Positions 1 to 10,924 of a stretch of DNA of 64,000 bases are shown in pieces (the stretch's first letter is position 1; every line of letters starts with the position of its first letter). This DNA comes from Zeus faber. Taxonomy: Eukaryota > Chordata > Actinopteri > Zeiformes > Zeidae. A program made the position numbers and the translations under genes. The notes beneath the pieces were generated by a model. The model saw only the letters and a list, made by a program, of their open reading frames with translations, did not search any database and was not told where the DNA came from. The DNA is taken from the NCBI GenBank assembly GCA_960531495.1, contig OY482849.1:3400979-3464978 (forward strand), read 5' to 3'.

Positions 1-3000
1 ACCACACCCGTTACAGTACAATCTGGCCAACAATGGACCCAGCACACAACCCCAAGTTGCTGGCACGCCTGGGAAGGCTGGAGTCACAGCTCCAACACCA
101 GGAGGCTGTCCGAGCCTCCACCTCAGCAGACGTTCGGCTAGCAGCGGCTAGCCAGGAGCAAGGGCTCGCCACGCTAGCTGCCCAGGTCCAGCTTTTTGCC
201 ATCGCTCTTGCGATGGCGAGCTGAGGCGAAAGCTGGGCCGCGAGCTGCCAGGGTGGCGTTCACCGTAAACACCTGACGGGCCTCGCTCGGCTATGGGGAA
301 CAGCCGAGTGGGAACGACGCACACCAGCCTGCTCCTCCTTCCACGCCTTCAAATCCCCCTCCAACCTACGCCCCCTCTGCCAGGCTTGGCTGCTCCTGCC
401 CCAATGCTCCCATTTCCTCGCCATACTTATTGACTCTAGTTCCGATGTTAACATCATCGACGATAACCTAGCACGGCAGCTGGGTGTTGGTCGAGTTCTC
501 CTGCCTTCTCCGGTACCTGCCACTGCCCTGGATGGCCGCCTCCTGGGGACAGTCACCCATCAGACGGTGCCCATCCGCATGCTCCTGTCCGGCAACCACC
601 ACGAGACGATACAGTTCTGCATCCTGCACTCACCTCGTCACCCTCTCCTCCTGGGGTTCCCCTGGCTCCGGCATCACAACCCACACCTCGACTGGACCAC
701 AGGGGCTATTCTGGGATGGAGTCCTGTGTGCCATCAGGTCTGCCTGAAGCAATCTGCCGCACCTCAGCCACCCAACAGCTCCAGCTCCGCACCCGACATG
801 TTGGGGGTCCCCGCCGAGTACCTCAACTCCAGGGAGGTCTTCTGCAAGGCCAAGGCGACATCCCTTCCCCCGCACAGGCCGTACGATATTGCCATCGACC
901 TCCAGCCCAGCTCCAGCCCCCCCAGAGGCCGCCTGTACTCCCTGTCCGCCCCGGAGAGAGAGGCCATGGACACCTATACGACACCTCCACGAAGAATGAC
1001 AAGTCGCTTCGCCCCTGTATTGACTATCAAGAACCACTATCCCCTGCCCCTCATCTCATCAGCCTTCGAACTCCTGGAGGGGGCCACGGTGTTCACCAAG
1101 CTCGACCTACGCAACGCCTACCATCTGGTCCCGGTTCAAGAGGGGGACGAATGGAAGACGGCGTTCAACACTCCCTCCGGTCACTACGAATATCTGGTGA
1201 TGCCCTTTGGTCTCACCAACGCCCCCGCCCTCTTCCAGGCCCTGGTCAATGACATGCTCAGGGACATGCTCAACAAATTCGTCTTTGTGTACCTCGACGA
1301 CATCCTGATCTTCTCCCGATCCCAAGCTGAGCACGTCCACCACTTCCAGACGGTCCTGCAGCGCCTCCTGGAGAACTCACTCTTTGTGAAAGCGGAGTGT
1401 GAGTTTCACGTCCCGTCCGTCTCCTTCCTGGGGTACGTCGTAGAGAGGGTCACCATCCAGATGGACTCCACTAAGGTCTCCGCCGTCACCACCTGGCCCG
1501 CCCCGGACACCCGCAAACAACTCCAGCGCTTCCTCGGTTTTGCCAACTTCTATCGGAGGTTCATCCGAGGCTACAGCACGGTGGCTGCCCCCCTCACAGC
1601 CCTAACTTCCTCCAAGGTGCCGTTTCGGTGGTGCACCGCCGCCAACGACGCCTTCCTGGCCCTGAATGCACGGTTCACTTCAGCCCCCATTCTGGTATTG
1701 CCTGACCCCGAAAGGCAGTTTGTGGTTGAAGTGGATGCCTCCGACGTGGGAGTCGGAACTGTTCTGTCCCAGAGGACCGCCTCTGACCAGAAGCTTCATC
1801 CCTGCGCCTTCTTCTCCAGGCGTTTGACCCCGGCCGAGAGGAACTACGACATCGGGAATAGGGAGCTTCTTGCCGTCAAATTGGCCCTGGAGGAGTGGCG
1901 ACACTGGCTAGAGGGAACCCAGCTGCCATTCCTGGTGTGGACCGACCACAAGAACCTGGAGTATATCCAGTCCGCCAGGAGACTGAACTCCCGTCAGGCC
2001 CATTGGGCGCTCTTCCTAAGAAGGTTCAATTTCTCCCTCTCCTATCGGCCGGTGTCACGCAATATCGAACCTGACGCCCTGTCCCGGCAGTTCCAGGAGG
2101 AGGAGGAAGATGCTGCTGACCCTGACACCATTCTACCGCCCTCCCGTCTAGTTGCCACACTCACCTGGGAGGTGGAAGAGAGGGTCAGAGCCGCCGCCCA
2201 GGACCAACCTGGACCCAGCGCATGTCCGCCCAACCGTCTGTTCATCCTGCCTGACCTCCGGTCCGAGGTTCTCCAGTGGGCCCACAACTCCCGACTCACC
2301 TGCCACCCGGGGATCCAGCGGACGAAGGAGGTCGTCCAGCATCGCTTCTGGTGGCCCTGCCTGGGTGAGGACGTCAGAGGGTTCGTCAATGCCTGCCCCA
2401 CCTGTAACCAGCACAAACCCTCTCTTCTTGCTCCTGCTGGTCTCCTACATCCACTGCCGGTTCCTCATCGCCCCTGGTCTCACATCTCCGTGGACTTTGT
2501 TACCGGTCTGCCACAGTCTAGCGGCAACACTACCATCGTGACCGTGGTGGACCGGTTTAGCAAGATGGCTCACTTCGTGCCTCTACCGAAGCTCCCGTCG
2601 GCCAAGGGCACCGCCAGGCTATATTGTACCACGTCGTCCGCCTCCATGGCATCCCGGTAGATGTTGTATCAGACCGGGGTCCCCAGTTCGCCGCTGTCTT
2701 TTGGAGGGAGTTCTGTGCGCTCCTGGGGGCCACCGTCAGCCTCTCTTCAGGGTACCACCCCCAGTCCAACGGCCAAACGGAGCGGAAGAACCAGGAGATG
2801 GAGACGGCCCTTCGCTGCATGACATCACAACACAGGCCACAGGCCTCTCCCCCTTCCAGTGCGCCTACGGCTTCCAACCGCCTCTGTTCCCGGCCCTTGA
2901 GAAGGCAGGAGGCTTCCTGCCCGTCCGTCCAGGCCTTCATTCGCCACTGCCGCAGGACTGGACCCGGGCCCGGGCCGCCCTCCTCCGAGCCGCTGGCCGC

Positions 3001-3723
3001 AATGCCTCTGCCGCCAACTGTCGCCACTCCCAGGCCCCAGAATACCAGCCGGGCCAGAAGGACTGGCTCTCCACCCGGGACCTCCCGCTGAAGGTGGACT
3101 CTAAGAAGCTGGCTCCTCGGTTCATCGGCCCATTCAAGATCGAGAAGGTCGTCAACCCGGTGGCAGTGCGGCTCAAGCTCCCCAGGTCCATGCGCGTCCA
3201 TCCCACCTTCCACGTGTCCAAGGTCAAGCCAGTCTGGGAGAGTGCTCTGGTCCCCTTGGCGTCTCCCCAGCCTCCTCCGCGCTTCATTGATGGGGGTCCT
3301 GCCTTCTCTGTCCGCCGTCTCCTACGTTCCCGCCGGCGTGGGAGAGGCCTGCAGTACCTGGATAATTGGGAGGGTTACGGCCCGGAGAGGAGGTCCTGGG
3401 TCCCTGCGAGGCACATTCTGGACCACACCCTCATCAGGAGGTTCCATCAGCGCCATCCTGACCAGCTCTCTAGACCGGGTCAACCCTCCCGACCGCAGAC
3501 CCCACCACCTCTCTTGTCGGCGTCCTACAGCGACGTTTCAGAGGCGGAGGATGTCGACCCTGGGGGTCCCTCCTCCGATGAGGACGTGGCCCATTTAGCG
3601 GAGGACGAGGAGATGGACGGGGTCTCCAACTACTCCGATGAGGATCACGTGGCCCATTTAGCGGAGGACGTGGAGATGGACGGGGTCACCGACGAGTACT
3701 AATCCTAACCACTCCCGTTACAG
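1..3723 (+). mobile_element. Ty3/gypsy LTR retrotransposon of chromodomain type (fossil copy 1)
   Basis: The window opens in the last bases of a 5' LTR, followed by a short leader and the start of gag near 33. Further parts in order are: retropepsin-like region (about 420-700), reverse transcriptase with the Y-L-D-D box near 1290, RNase H (about 1650-2080), integrase zinc-binding region (about 2290-2420), integrase core (from about 2460), and a C-terminal chromodomain (about 3320-3440). The family copies itself through RNA and integrates by integrase. The copy is broken in several places, but long stretches of pol remain open, so it is fairly young. No full 3' LTR is present; only a few LTR-end-like bases are seen near 3705-3723. 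It abuts an older retroviral relic and looks inserted in it. A close relative lies at 24710-27053. Confidence 0.9.
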
Positions 3724-5110
3724 CCTCTGGTTTTAGGGGATATTGCCTCTGAAAAGGTCTAATGGAAGATCTTGGTGTGATCCTTTCTACTCCTTTAATT
3801 AGTCCCACATCAGCTGGCCCTAAAGACCATAAGGAAGTTGGAACCTCCCTTATCAGGTCTTCTTCCTCACCCATTAAGATTAGAATCTGTCACTGCCTTT
3901 TGGTTGTGCCTGCAATATGTGTTGCTTTACTTTTCTTGTGGCCTAGTTAGTTGTTGCTTGTATAGCTTGGCATTGCTGCTTTTATAAATTTGCTCCCTTG
4001 AGTCTCAGCTTCCTATCAGTGAGCATTTCTCCTTCTGTTACCAACGTACCAATGTCCCTCCAGCGCTTTTTTGTCTGTTTGGACAGTGAAACGTGAGATA
4101 ACCGGGTAGCCTTGGTATAGCTTTTTTTCTGGCCCCATCAGCTGGCATGCCACACCACTATTGTTATGTTTATCCGAATTGAGATTTGTTAAACACACCC
4201 TGCTACATTTATCTTTATAGAATGCCTTCTCGTATTCCGGGTCTGGCCCTGGAGTATATTTGAACAACATTGTACAATGCATATCCTTTGGATTCTGTAG
4301 GTTTGCGTCTTTATTAGTTAGGAGTTCAACTATTTTCTTGGATCTCCTGTGACTGAGCCAGGGCTGTTTATCAAATCGAGTGTGTAATAATAATTGGGTT
4401 CCCCTACCCCTCTTGAAGAAAAAGCTCTCCCTCCCCTTTTTCTGAAGAATATACTTTTCTCACTGTGCACATGCCCCCAGGGGCGGTATTATGCCGATAT
4501 TTAATTTGGTCATCAGATCTTTTCCTAATAGATCGTATTAATAGATCCTAATAGATGGCTGGGCATGACCCAGATATAAGGATTTTGGCTTTACATGAGA
4601 GGCTTCATTCCTCATCAAGGAAATGGATGGGGTTTGGATGGGGTCTGTCAATTTTTTACTTGACTGATGTACGGTTGCTGATTTGACTGTTATTTCATCT
4701 CTTGAGGAGGTGACTCCACTAGGTTTATTTGCTGCCGTTACAGTTTTACATGCCCCTGAATCACACAAGAACACTATGTCCTTCCCATTAACCTTTAATG
4801 TTACATTTGGTCTGTGATTACTCTCCCTGGCACTCGCAAATATTTCCTCCAGATCTAGAACCTCAGTTTCCTCGCCCTCTTCCTCAAACTCATCATCATT
4901 TACAGAAAATAATGTGTCATGACCTGTTTTTTCATCCTTGCAGTCGGTCTGTCATGCAGTGTCTGTCTGGTTGCCTCCCCCTCCACCATTCCGAGATCCA
5001 TTCCTCCTTTTAGGGCAATCACGGCCCAGTGATCCGTTATTCCACAGATGAAACATCCATCATACCTCCAGTTGCCTCCTCCTGCTGCTCCTCTCCCCCC
5101 TCTGCCTCGG
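3724..5110 (-). mobile_element. Epsilon-like endogenous retrovirus relic (nucleocapsid, protease, start of RT)
   Basis: On the minus strand, from high to low coordinates, there is a Gly/Arg-rich stretch and one zinc knuckle (CFICG, about 5040-5065), a retroviral protease with L-C-D-S-G-A-C-K-T (about 4750) and a flap-like region, a later L-L-G-K-D-L block (about 4490), and the beginning of reverse transcriptase with PFQRQYPLKPEA (about 3725-3760). The arrangement fits fish epsilon- or gamma-like retroviruses. It is an old, broken fragment, cut at its RT end by the gypsy element at 1-3723. Confidence 0.65.
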
Positions 5111-5201
5111 AACCGTCCTCATTGTCCTCGGGTGGGCATGTGGGTCCTGCCGGCTCGCCCATGGGGCGGGCGGCTCAGTCAGGGTGTCGGTCTGTCAGGA
5201 T

Positions 5202-5236
5202 CATGGCGTGTGTGGCCTTGCGCCACACACGCCATG
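5202..5236. repeat. Perfect 15-bp stem hairpin
   Basis: The sequence CATGGCGTGTGTGGC and its exact reverse complement are separated by CTTGC. It lies between the retroviral relic and the family A repeat. No element end or terminator role can be assigned. Confidence 0.7.
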
Positions 5237-5239
5237 AAC

Positions 5240-5507
5240 TCAGTGCCTTGCGCCATGGCCCGGGTTCTATGTTAGCAGCTGGGTGTGGGGGTTGCTCCAC
5301 GGCCCTCTGGCTTCTCTGGGAGCCCGGGGGTCTTCTGTGGCCGCAGGGCAGGGTACCCGGAGCTTTCCTGCGGCCAAAGGGTGTCCACGGGGCTGTGAAT
5401 TCGGGGGGGCTCGGGGCCCCTTCCGCTGCTTGGAGGCGCCATGACATATTACTGACCTTCTACACCAGTACCAATGGGGATAAGTCATGTCCCCTCACCG
5501 GTGGACA

Positions 5508-5552
<45 letters not shown>

Positions 5553-6077
5553 ACCACACCTGCTTCAAGTGCACCCCAGCACCCTCCTGGTTGCATTCCT
5601 CTCCTTTCCTCCTCATTTACTGCCATAATAATGACAGGAAAAGGCCACGTTACCATTTGTAGTTCCAGTTTTCCTGGACCTAATTTACTGCTTTTCAATG
5701 TCATGTCATCCAATGTTCATGATTTTGTGTAAATGTTGTTCGTTTCTATGTTTATTTGTCTCACCGTGGTGATTCTCCCCCTCTTAGAGTAGTGATCAGT
5801 TGTTTATAGACCCAAACATGATAAATAGTTCTCCAAAGAGGTTTGTTGGTGATGGCTCTCCATAACCAGAAACTGTGCTCTTGTCATTCTACAGGTCATC
5901 CACAGGACAGTTATTCCAGCAGTTGTTGATGATTAAAGAATTAATAAAGAGTTGCATTGCAGGTTGAGAACTTGAACTCCACTTGCAGACTCTGTCCTGA
6001 ATGCAATGGCATACAAATACTCTGTGTTGTATGCCCAGCATGCTGACAGCACAGGCAAAAACAAACAAAAAAAAAAA
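5240..6077 (+). repeat. Interspersed repeat family A, copy 1 (carries an internal CA array)
   Basis: A GC-rich left part leads to a (CA)n array at 5511-5551. A right part follows that contains an AATAAA-like site and ends in an A-rich run at 6062-6077. The right part matches the reverse strand of 35390-35937 and of 23700-23985. The left part matches 8035-8310 and the reverse strand of 36735-37160. No coding potential is convincing. The A-rich end would suit a retroposon or LTR piece, but the class is unknown to me. Confidence 0.6.
5511..5551. repeat. (CA)n microsatellite inside family A
   Basis: About 20 uninterrupted CA units sit at the same internal position as the TG arrays of the reverse-oriented family A copy at 35390-37160. 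Confidence 0.95.
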
Positions 6078-6079
6078 GG

Positions 6080-7130
6080 GTCGGATCAGAGGTGTGCTTG
6101 AAGCAGCTCGCTGGGATCAGCAGTTTTTTTTGGGAAGTCAGAATCAATATATGGTGAGTTTGGCGTCACAGGTTCGTAAACTCTGTGGCGGTTGAAAGGG
6201 TGCGTGTTGTTCTTGCTCTCCACAGCTGCGTCACGGTGAGGCCTAAACACTGATAGCTGTGTCTGGACTGTCTGTGGGAATTAACACTGTGTACTGATAT
6301 GTGATTACAAAGATTTACAAGGATATATGAGGATGTGTTCTTCATTATGTGTGTGCATAAATGTTTCTGTGATTACATAGATTTAGATATATTGTTACAC
6401 ACACAAGTTTATATGGTTGTGGTTACACAACATAGCAAAGTAATTAATAAAATTCCCATCACTATTTGAGAAAATAGGGTTACTGTCAATAAATGACATT
6501 GTGTGACACATTTCTGTAAAGCAAAGCCACTGCCAACTCCTCTCACTGAGTTCTAATCGAGTATTCCTCTGACAGTGTTCTGGGACATGTTCTCCGATGG
6601 ATCTAACGTTGTTTGTTCTCATGTCTTTTTAAGTGTACTTCCTGCTTTAGGCCCCAAAATGACTATATCCGCCCCTGCATGGCTCATTCTCTCTATTAGA
6701 GCTGCCACCATGACCACACTGTCAGCGCCTACATTACCCAAGACTTTGCGTGCTGGTCTATCTATGAACTTTGCATTAAGACATACTGTGGCGGACGAAG
6801 GAGTGTGGTCAAGCACTGGCTGCAGACAACAGCATGGTTCCCTTTCCAGCGGCCGCCAAGCTGCCTCGAAATCGGTCCGACTCGAGGCAGGGAGATTTCT
6901 TAATGGCATTCCGCTGCCCAGCAGCGGAATGCCATTTCTCCTGCGCCCCAGTGGATCATTATTATCCACATTATTATAATAATCATCATTTGTTATATAT
7001 ACTTGTGGCCAGCGTACCTTATTGTTGAAGCTGACAATAAAAACTCTCGCCATGTTGGTGCACCATGGCCAGAAAGACTCCGTCTCCCTCCCTAAACCCT
7101 TACTGGTGGGCAGAGGCCCCCACACATTCT
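6080..7130. other. Uncharacterised stretch with two hairpins
   Basis: No gene is recognised. A minus-strand frame of 168 codons (7125-6619) has no known motif and is probably a chance frame or part of an LTR-like repeat. It contains a 9-bp stem (6861-6869 with 6882-6890) and a perfect 14-bp stem with a 5-base loop (6903-6935). A GACGAAGG-x-GTGTGGT-like motif near 6795 resembles one near 34650. Confidence 0.4.
6903..6935. repeat. Perfect 14-bp stem hairpin
   Basis: ATGGCATTCCGCTG is followed by CCCAG and the exact reverse complement of the first arm. The smaller hairpin at 6861-6890 lies just before it, so this short region could fold into two adjacent stems. Confidence 0.75.
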
Positions 7131-8030
7131 TAGCTTACAAAGTATTGCAAAGTGCTTGGATGCTAGTTGCTACTGCCTATGTTGCATACATCATATATAA
7201 AGGACATTTGCCATGCTCAAATCTTTAGTTTTTGGGGGCTGGTCCCGACTGCTATGAACTTTGTACGAAACCAATCTAAAAAACTTCTGCCCCTTTTCTT
7301 CCATATTATCCTACCTGCTTTGCTACTCTCCTCCCCTTCCTACCAAGCCAGTGTTCACCTCTGATGCAGGCAAGCCCATGACAAACATGGTTCTCTGCAA
7401 AACTGTGTATCTGCTTAAGCTGTGGACGCTCCCCTTACAGTACCTGCACACAGCCTACAGCCACCCTGAGGTTTCTGGGTTACTGGTCTTCTGCTGCTCA
7501 TGAATACTATATTTGCATCAATGTCAAAGACATTTTGCATGCTTAAAGGCTCATAAGCCCTAATTCTGTATAACTTGCTTTTTCAAATGCAGTTTTGTGA
7601 TATCCCATTCAGGTGGATGCTGGTTGGGGGACAATAAATTAAAGGAAGCTAAGAATAAGTCGATCATGCGCCGTCTACTAGTATTAATCCAGCTGTGTAC
7701 ACCTTACTGTCAGGTCTTACCATTAAGCAACAGCTAGGTTTCAGGCCCACAGAAATGTATCTGTATGCCACTGCATGTGGTAAACATACATTGTTGCATC
7801 AGTACTGGAGTTGTGTGAGATACTCACCTGCACCCATTGTCAGCTTCAGCAAATTACGGCTATGTGGCCAACATAATTGCTCAGTTAAGCCCATGCAGCC
7901 ACATAACTGCACACTAGGACCTCATGGTACATTGATCTTATGGCCTATAGTTATCCATGGTTGTCCAGCACGCAGCCGGTATTACATGGCACAATAGTGA
8001 GCAAGTGCTTGCCTTGTTAGCTTGCTTTTA
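7131..8030. other. No recognised feature
   Basis: No gene, known element end or long array is seen. Small plus-strand frames of 65-100 codons occur but have no motif, no splice context and no second copy in the window. Confidence 0.5.
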
Positions 8031-8034
8031 TTTT

Positions 8035-8310
8035 GCTCCTTTCTATTAATTTGTGCTGCTGCAGATGGGTGCTCCACCTGTCAGTGGGAGAGGGGGGATC
8101 CGCTGAGTCTTGTGCCTGTACATGGTGGTGGGTTGTATTTGTGCGCCCCAGGGGTGCGAGATCTCCTCGCCCTCCATGGGACTGGGTTGAACTCCTTGGG
8201 GCCGGGTCTGGGGGTTGCTCCACAGCCCTTACCACGGCTTGAAGGCGCCAGGACATAGTGTCGACCTTATACACCAGAACGACACACGTGTACACACACA
8301 CACAGACACA
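8035..8310 (+). repeat. Interspersed repeat family A, copy 2 (left part)
   Basis: It shares GTTGCTCCAC, GGCGCCA-GACATA and ACCAGAACG-like blocks with copy 1, and its left half matches the reverse strand of about 36960-37050. It runs into a short imperfect CA array at about 8292-8315, the internal position of the array in the other copies. The right half of the family is not present here. Confidence 0.55.
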
Positions 8311-8464
8311 CACAAAACCTTCAGCATCTTGGATCAGTCTCTCTCTAATGTTTCACTTTCATTTACTGCAGGACTTTAAATGATTGTAAAATGGCCCTTT
8401 CACTTTCTGTTTACGGTATAATTTAAACGTATATTTAATACAACACAGTCAATTAATGCTATTG

Positions 8465-8665
8465 TATAATTATAGAATGCAGAATTGCGATTATGGTGCC
8501 TCCCTTGCCGTGTCGATTACGCAAATTTGGGTTTTTTTGGTATTTTTAGAGCTTATAGAGCTTATTGTGCGTAATCACCGGGTGTCATGACATTTCACTG
8601 CATATATGTATGACCGTATGTATATGTATGTGACAAATAATCTCTCTTGAACTTGAACTTGTGTA
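8465..8665 (+). mobile_element. Short LINE-derived element (head plus tail), copy 1
   Basis: This ~200-bp unit begins with a segment like the 5' end of the L2-type LINE (GATTACGCA and following T-rich run) and passes directly into the LINE 3' end (CATTTCACTGCATATATGTA). It ends in the TTGAAC tail repeats. It has no coding capacity. Reverse-oriented or partial relatives lie at 31945-32165, 39105-39235 and 23155-23225. It probably moves by using a LINE's proteins, as tail-sharing SINEs do. Confidence 0.6.
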
Positions 8666-8744
8666 CACACATCCATGAGCATTTACAATTCAAGATGTTT
8701 ATTTATAACATACTTAGACATACAAGCATACATATATGCAGTGA

Positions 8745-9660
8745 AATGCCTGTGGGGGTTTTACCTGCTGCTAGTTAGACCTACCAACGAGCAACAGGTA
8801 TGCAGCCACTCTGACCCTGGATACACCAATTATCTAGATACAGGTTGGGTGTGGCTGCTCAAACCACACCCTTTCCATTCCACATACCCCCGACACCAAA
8901 CCGAGGCCAGGGAGAATACCTGCCCGAAGCCTAACCCCCACCCACCCACCAAGCAGAGATCAAAAAAGAAAAAAAAACTGCCTAAAACAGACTCTGAAAC
9001 AGGGTTGCTATACCTGAAAAGGACATTCTGACGCAGGGTTCCCATACCTCAAACCAACAAATGTCCAAAAAAATTCAACTGATCCCTTTCCAGCGGACCT
9101 GGTTCCCAAGAACACCACGGTCGACCGGCTTCCTTCCCACAGGGCGACGAGAGTCCCCTCCACCCATCTGGAGCATAGGGCCTTGGGCTGCTGTTTTGGC
9201 CGGTCAGGGTGTGGCCAGACTTGGCTATTGCAGGGGCTGCTTGGAAGGGTTGCCTGGCTGCTGGGCGGTCCCAGGGGTGGCTGCTGGGGGAGGAGATAAC
9301 ACCCAAGGTGGTTGCTGCTGCTGCTTCTTCCCTTCCTCCGCCGGACACCCTGGGTGCTGCTGCTGCGAGGGTTGGTGCAGGGGCCAGCCCGTTGACCTAC
9401 TGGTGGCTCCAGGGCGCCCCTCTGTCCCTCAGAAGATGGGTTTGTAGACACCAGTTTATTGTACAGAAAGGGCTAGTTGGAATTAGCCCAGGAGCAGATA
9501 GACTCCTAGGGGCTCCTCTCCTGAGTGTGTTTTGGGATGGGGATTTTACCTGCTGCTCATTAGACCAACCAACAAGCAACAGGTATGCAGCCACTCTGAT
9601 CCTGGATCCACCAATTACCTAGATCCAGGCCAGGTGTGGCTGCTCAAACCTCACCATCGC
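8745..9660 (-). mobile_element. LTR-like repeat pair (fossil, class uncertain)
   Basis: Two direct copies of a ~130-bp block (8745-8885 and 9537-9655; TTTTACCTGCTGCT...GTGTGGCTGCTCAAACC) flank an unassigned interior. Read on the minus strand, the 9430-9660 copy carries an AATAAA signal followed by a short end region, as in an LTR. A related piece lies at 56815-56935. No gag or pol motif was found, and it looks old and broken. Confidence 0.4.
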
Positions 9661-9715
9661 CACACCACCATGTCATTGCAAAGCTCCCGAAGATTATGGA
9701 CAATAAATATTAACT

Positions 9716-10740
9716 GACACAATAGCTAACTAATTAACTAATTAACTAAACTAACTGATTCCTATAACATAATTCAGTTAGCAAATAGAATAAAATAAGA
9801 GTAGAAAGGTAATATACTGAACGAGAATACAAAATAGAAATAAGAAGAATGGACTATTATGTACAGTATATACAGATGTGCAGTAAAGTGGCATGTGAAT
9901 AAAGAGAGGTAGTGTGTGTTGAGATATACAGTACAGTTATAGAACAGTATGGCACAGCAATACAGTAAGAGTACAGAGTGCAGTACAGTGTGCAACATAT
10001 GGTACAGTAAGGTAGTAGGGCCGAGTGAGGGCCCCTGGTGAGTTCAACATTGACAGTCCTTATGGCTTGTGGGAATGAACTCCATCTCAGTCTCTCTGTT
10101 CTCACTCCGTAACTGCAGAGGCACCCCACCACAGCAGCTGGAACAGTCCGTTGTTCAGGTGGTGAGGATCCATCATGATCCTGCAGGCTCTGCTGAACGC
10201 ACTACCCTCTGCAAGGGCCGCCTGTCCTGAGCAGTACAGTTCCCAAACCAGGCTGTGATGTTGCCTGTCAGGATGCTCTCCACTGCTCTAGAGTAGAAGG
10301 ACTTCAGGATTCTCGAGATGTTGGAATGTAATCCTTATCCAGAGTTCATCCATCTTGTTTTCCAAGGACTGGACATTGGCAAGAACGATGCTGGACAGAG
10401 GTGGACGGTAAGGTTGCGTCCTCATTCTGATCTGAATGCCGCCTCACTTACTGCAGCATTTTCTCCATCGGCCCACCAATGGGACAGGGACTAAGCTGAT
10501 GTTATTGTCCTTGTTCATAGTGTTGACGCATAGAATCCCTGGATTAGCGGATAAAATGTCCCAAAGTTGTTCTTTCAGGATTTTTTTATATCCACAAGTG
10601 CATTGCGGTCGTAGGAGATCACTGCCAATGAGTATTTTAGGGACATAGTGATGTAAAAGAAAAAATATATAAAAATGTGTGTAATCACAAGGAGCGTTTG
10701 TGAAGGTGACCACAAGGGGCAGCGCCAAGCACAAGGGTGG
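9716..10740 (-). mobile_element. L2-type LINE, internally deleted copy, minus strand
   Basis: On the minus strand the copy begins near 10740 with a head (GGCGCTGCCCCTTG), continues through the leader and the start of the endonuclease frame up to about 10330, then jumps directly to the end of the RT frame and the 3' untranslated part (about 10310 down to 9716). About 2 kb covering most of the endonuclease and RT found at 11700-13740 is missing. It lacks the terminal TTGAATC tail. It lies head to head with the plus-strand copy that starts near 10925. Confidence 0.7.
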
Positions 10741-10924
10741 TACCAAGCATAGCATATCCATTCACATGCACATTGAGAGGGTAGTGCATGTCCCTTCTGT
10801 GTTTTTGGAGATTCAAGCACATCACTCCTACTGTATATTTCTAGCTCTATGTCTCTTTTCAAGTAAATCAGAGAGTTGTGTGTTTGAAATTTAATGTAGC
10901 ATCCTGAGCTAATTCTGTCCCATA

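Noticed and set aside
2557-3213. 218-codon minus-strand frame opposite the gypsy integrase region
   Set aside because: It is the reverse-strand shadow of GC-rich pol sequence, with no motif of its own.
4016-4774. Minus-strand frames near 4016-4774 as host genes
   Set aside because: The D-S-G-A protease core and RT-start words place them in an endogenous retroviral relic.
6619-7125. 168-codon minus-strand frame as a gene
   Set aside because: No known motif, no splice context, and it crosses two hairpins; more likely repeat sequence.
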